Part shown: piece by piece, positions 62,079 to 64,000 of the stretch
Layout: each line of letters begins with the position of its first letter
Position numbering within the stretch: position 1 is the first letter of the stretch
Assembly (NCBI RefSeq): GCF_003479805.1
Contig: NZ_QUHV01000005.1
Coordinates: forward strand, 1-64,000
Source of the DNA: Collinsella sp. AF08-23
Lineage (GTDB): Bacteria; Actinomycetota; Coriobacteriia; Coriobacteriales; Coriobacteriaceae
DNA: 64,000 nt
Direction: 5' to 3'
Program-made: the position numbers and the translations under genes
The notes under the pieces: model-generated
The model's database searches: none
What the model was told of the DNA's origin: nothing
What the model saw: the letters and a program-made list of their open reading frames with translations, nothing else

Positions 62079-62130
62079 CTACGGCAACGAATAGAAATTC
62101 CACGTACTACGCCTCTCCCCAAACATGTGC

Positions 62131-62214
62131 CGCGCCCCCTCCGCCCATATCGTCCCGCGCGCAGTTCGCGACAGCGCTGTTTGAGCACGGGATGATATGG
62201 GCGGAGGGGGCGCG
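62131..62214. repeat. Long palindromic repeat, copy C (short loop)
   Basis: A 27-base left arm (62131-62157, starting CGCGCCCCCTCC) pairs with 62188-62214 with a single G-T mismatch at the same place as in copy A (ATATCGTCCCG against CGGGATGATAT). The loop has CGCGCAGTTC and GAGCA, the edges of the copy A loop, but lacks the inner stem. Confidence 0.85.
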
Positions 62215-62243
62215 TTCGCCTTGAAGTGATGAGGTGAAAAACT

Positions 62244-62261
62244 GTTCGAGCGCCGGATGAT
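62244..62261 (+). repeat. Partial copy of the long palindromic repeat
   Basis: GTTCGAGCGCCGGATGAT matches copy B (minus strand) exactly over 18 bases. The complementary arm is missing, so this is a half element. It lies 33 bases before the end of the glnQ-type gene. Confidence 0.6.
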
Positions 62262-62293
62262 ACGGTCCGAGACGCGGGGCGGCGAGCGCCTGT

Positions 62294-63070
<777 letters not shown>

Positions 63071-63073
63071 GGT

Positions 63074-64000
63074 CTAGTGCTCCTCGACGTTGACGGGCTG
63101 ATCGGAAGTGCTGCCAAGCTTCACCGACTTGACGTTGAGGCGGTTCGCCAGGCGACCAAGCAGCCACGAAGCGATCATGGTGAGGCACAGGTAGATCACG
63201 CTCGTCACGAGCGCCGCCTCGAACTTGGCATAGTAGATGCCGCCCACGGTGGTAGTTGCGAACATAAGGTCAAAGGTGCCAATGACGGAAAGGACCGACG
63301 AGTCCTTGATATTGATGACGAGCTCGTTGGAAAGACCGGGGATGGCGAATTTGACGCCCTGGGGGAACACGACCTTGCGCATGGCCTCCCACTGGGACAG
63401 GCCAAGCGAACGGGCCGCCTCGGTCTGACCGGTGTCAACCGACTCGATGCCGCCGCGTAGCACCTCCATCATATACGCCGTTGAGTTGAGGACGATGGTG
63501 ACGAGACCGGCGGTAAACGTGCTCCAGATCGCGTTGATCTGCGTGGTGGTGAGGTCGGTCATCTTAAAAAGCGCGAACACGCCGAAGAAGATGATCATGG
63601 CCTGGACCATCATGGGCGTGCCGCGGACCACGGTGCTGTAAAGGCGCGCGAAACCGCTGCCCACGACTTTCCAAAAGCGAACGAAATCGTTGTCGGAACG
63701 GTCGATGACCTGGATGCGCAGGAACACCAAGAGCAGTGCGAGGAAAAACGCGATCACCGTGCCGAACACCGCGAGCGCGACGGTGGTCTTGAAGCCGGAG
63801 AAGAAGATGGCGCGACTGTTGTAGAGCATATAGAGCATGCTCTCGAGCGTGGAGGCGGGACGCGTCTCGGCCGTAACCGCGACCTGCCAAGCAGATGCGA
63901 TCCCCATGCCAAGGCGGTCGAGCGCGAGTACGGCAGTGATACCGCACACCGCATACGATCCGTAGCGCAACGCGCGCGCAACGGTAGGTTGGGTAAAGGG
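63074..64000 (-). CDS. Polar amino acid ABC transporter permease (5' end beyond the window)
   Basis: A permease of the HisMQ family, open to the window edge. It contains a helix set and the transport motif SVDTGQTEAARSLGLSQWEAMRKVVFPQGVKFAIPGLSNELV, with VVRGTPMMVQAMIIFFGVFALF upstream, both typical of amino acid permeases. The first 60 residues visible (ITAVLALDRLGMGIASAWQVAVTAETRP) suggest an N-terminal extension. Only a TTG lies near the edge, so I judge that the true start lies beyond base 64000. Confidence 0.93.
   Translation of the reverse strand, partial: PFTQPTVARALRYGSYAVCGITAVLALDRLGMGIASAWQVAVTAETRPASTLESMLYMLYNSRAIFFSGFKTTVALAVFGTVIAFFLALLLVFLRIQVIDRSDNDFVRFWKVVGSGFARLYSTVVRGTPMMVQAMIIFFGVFALFKMTDLTTTQINAIWSTFTAGLVTIVLNSTAYMMEVLRGGIESVDTGQTEAARSLGLSQWEAMRKVVFPQGVKFAIPGLSNELVINIKDSSVLSVIGTFDLMFATTTVGGIYYAKFEAALVTSVIYLCLTMIASWLLGRLANRLNVKSVKLGSTSDQPVNVEEH

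Overview
The window is GC-rich, densely coded DNA of a bacterial chromosome. Gene content (KdpFABC-DE, PstSCAB, PTS sugar uptake, many ABC transporters, PadR/DUF1700/DUF4097 cassette, short intergenic regions, strong GGAGG-type ribosome binding sites, some GTG/TTG starts) fits a gut actinobacterium of the class Coriobacteriia, most likely Collinsella or a close relative. The genus is inferred from gene content, not from a marker-gene comparison.

Layout. 0.1-2 kb: three small membrane proteins on the minus strand, then a non-coding stretch with a 16-bp inverted repeat. 2.2-8 kb (plus): an XRE regulator fused to a LURP-one-like domain, a PadR/DUF1700/DUF4097 operon with a visible promoter-operator, and an ABC exporter. 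8-11.5 kb (minus): an AAA ATPase with three 19-bp iterons upstream, and an FtsX-type ABC transporter. 11.5-12.7 kb: a gene graveyard (frameshifted XRE gene, broken kdgT, possible azlD remnant). 12.7-15 kb: LysR regulator and a MetE-like methyltransferase. 15-16 kb: a DUF4160/DUF2442 pair under a perfect 24-bp palindrome. 16-20.4 kb: a membrane-anchored LuxR regulator divergent from a three-gene ABC exporter. 20.4-23.7 kb: pyrG and an orphan FtsX/BceB-like permease. 24-32 kb: the complete potassium system, kdpFABC (minus) divergent from kdpDE (plus). 32-38 kb: phosphofructokinase, polyphosphate kinase, ABC-F ATPase. 38-42 kb: pstSCAB with Pho-box-like repeats upstream. 42.5-46.4 kb: small membrane protein, M20 dipeptidase, HAD phosphatase, ribosomal protein S1. 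46.6-55 kb: a LacI regulator and an eight-gene PTS/phospho-glycosidase operon. 55-58.4 kb: HAD hydrolase, cysteine desulfidase-like protein, ndk. 58.7-62 kb: argGH with an arginine-rich leader peptide and an intrinsic terminator in front. 62.3-64 kb: a polar amino acid ABC transporter whose permease runs off the right edge.

Functional links. Phosphate uptake (pst) and polyphosphate synthesis (ppk1) lie near each other. The LacI gene and the far end of the PTS operon share an exact 12-bp sequence in their upstream regions, which suggests one regulon. The PTS operon encodes GH1, GH4 and DUF871/MupG-type enzymes, three different ways of cutting 6-phosphorylated glycosides.

The most unusual material is non-coding: a probable ribosome-mediated arginine attenuator ahead of argG; a family of long palindromes whose outer arms differ between copies but stay self-complementary; a second hairpin family built around GGGACTGTCCC, one copy of which supplies the stop codon of pyrG; and a third hairpin type found between two convergent gene pairs.
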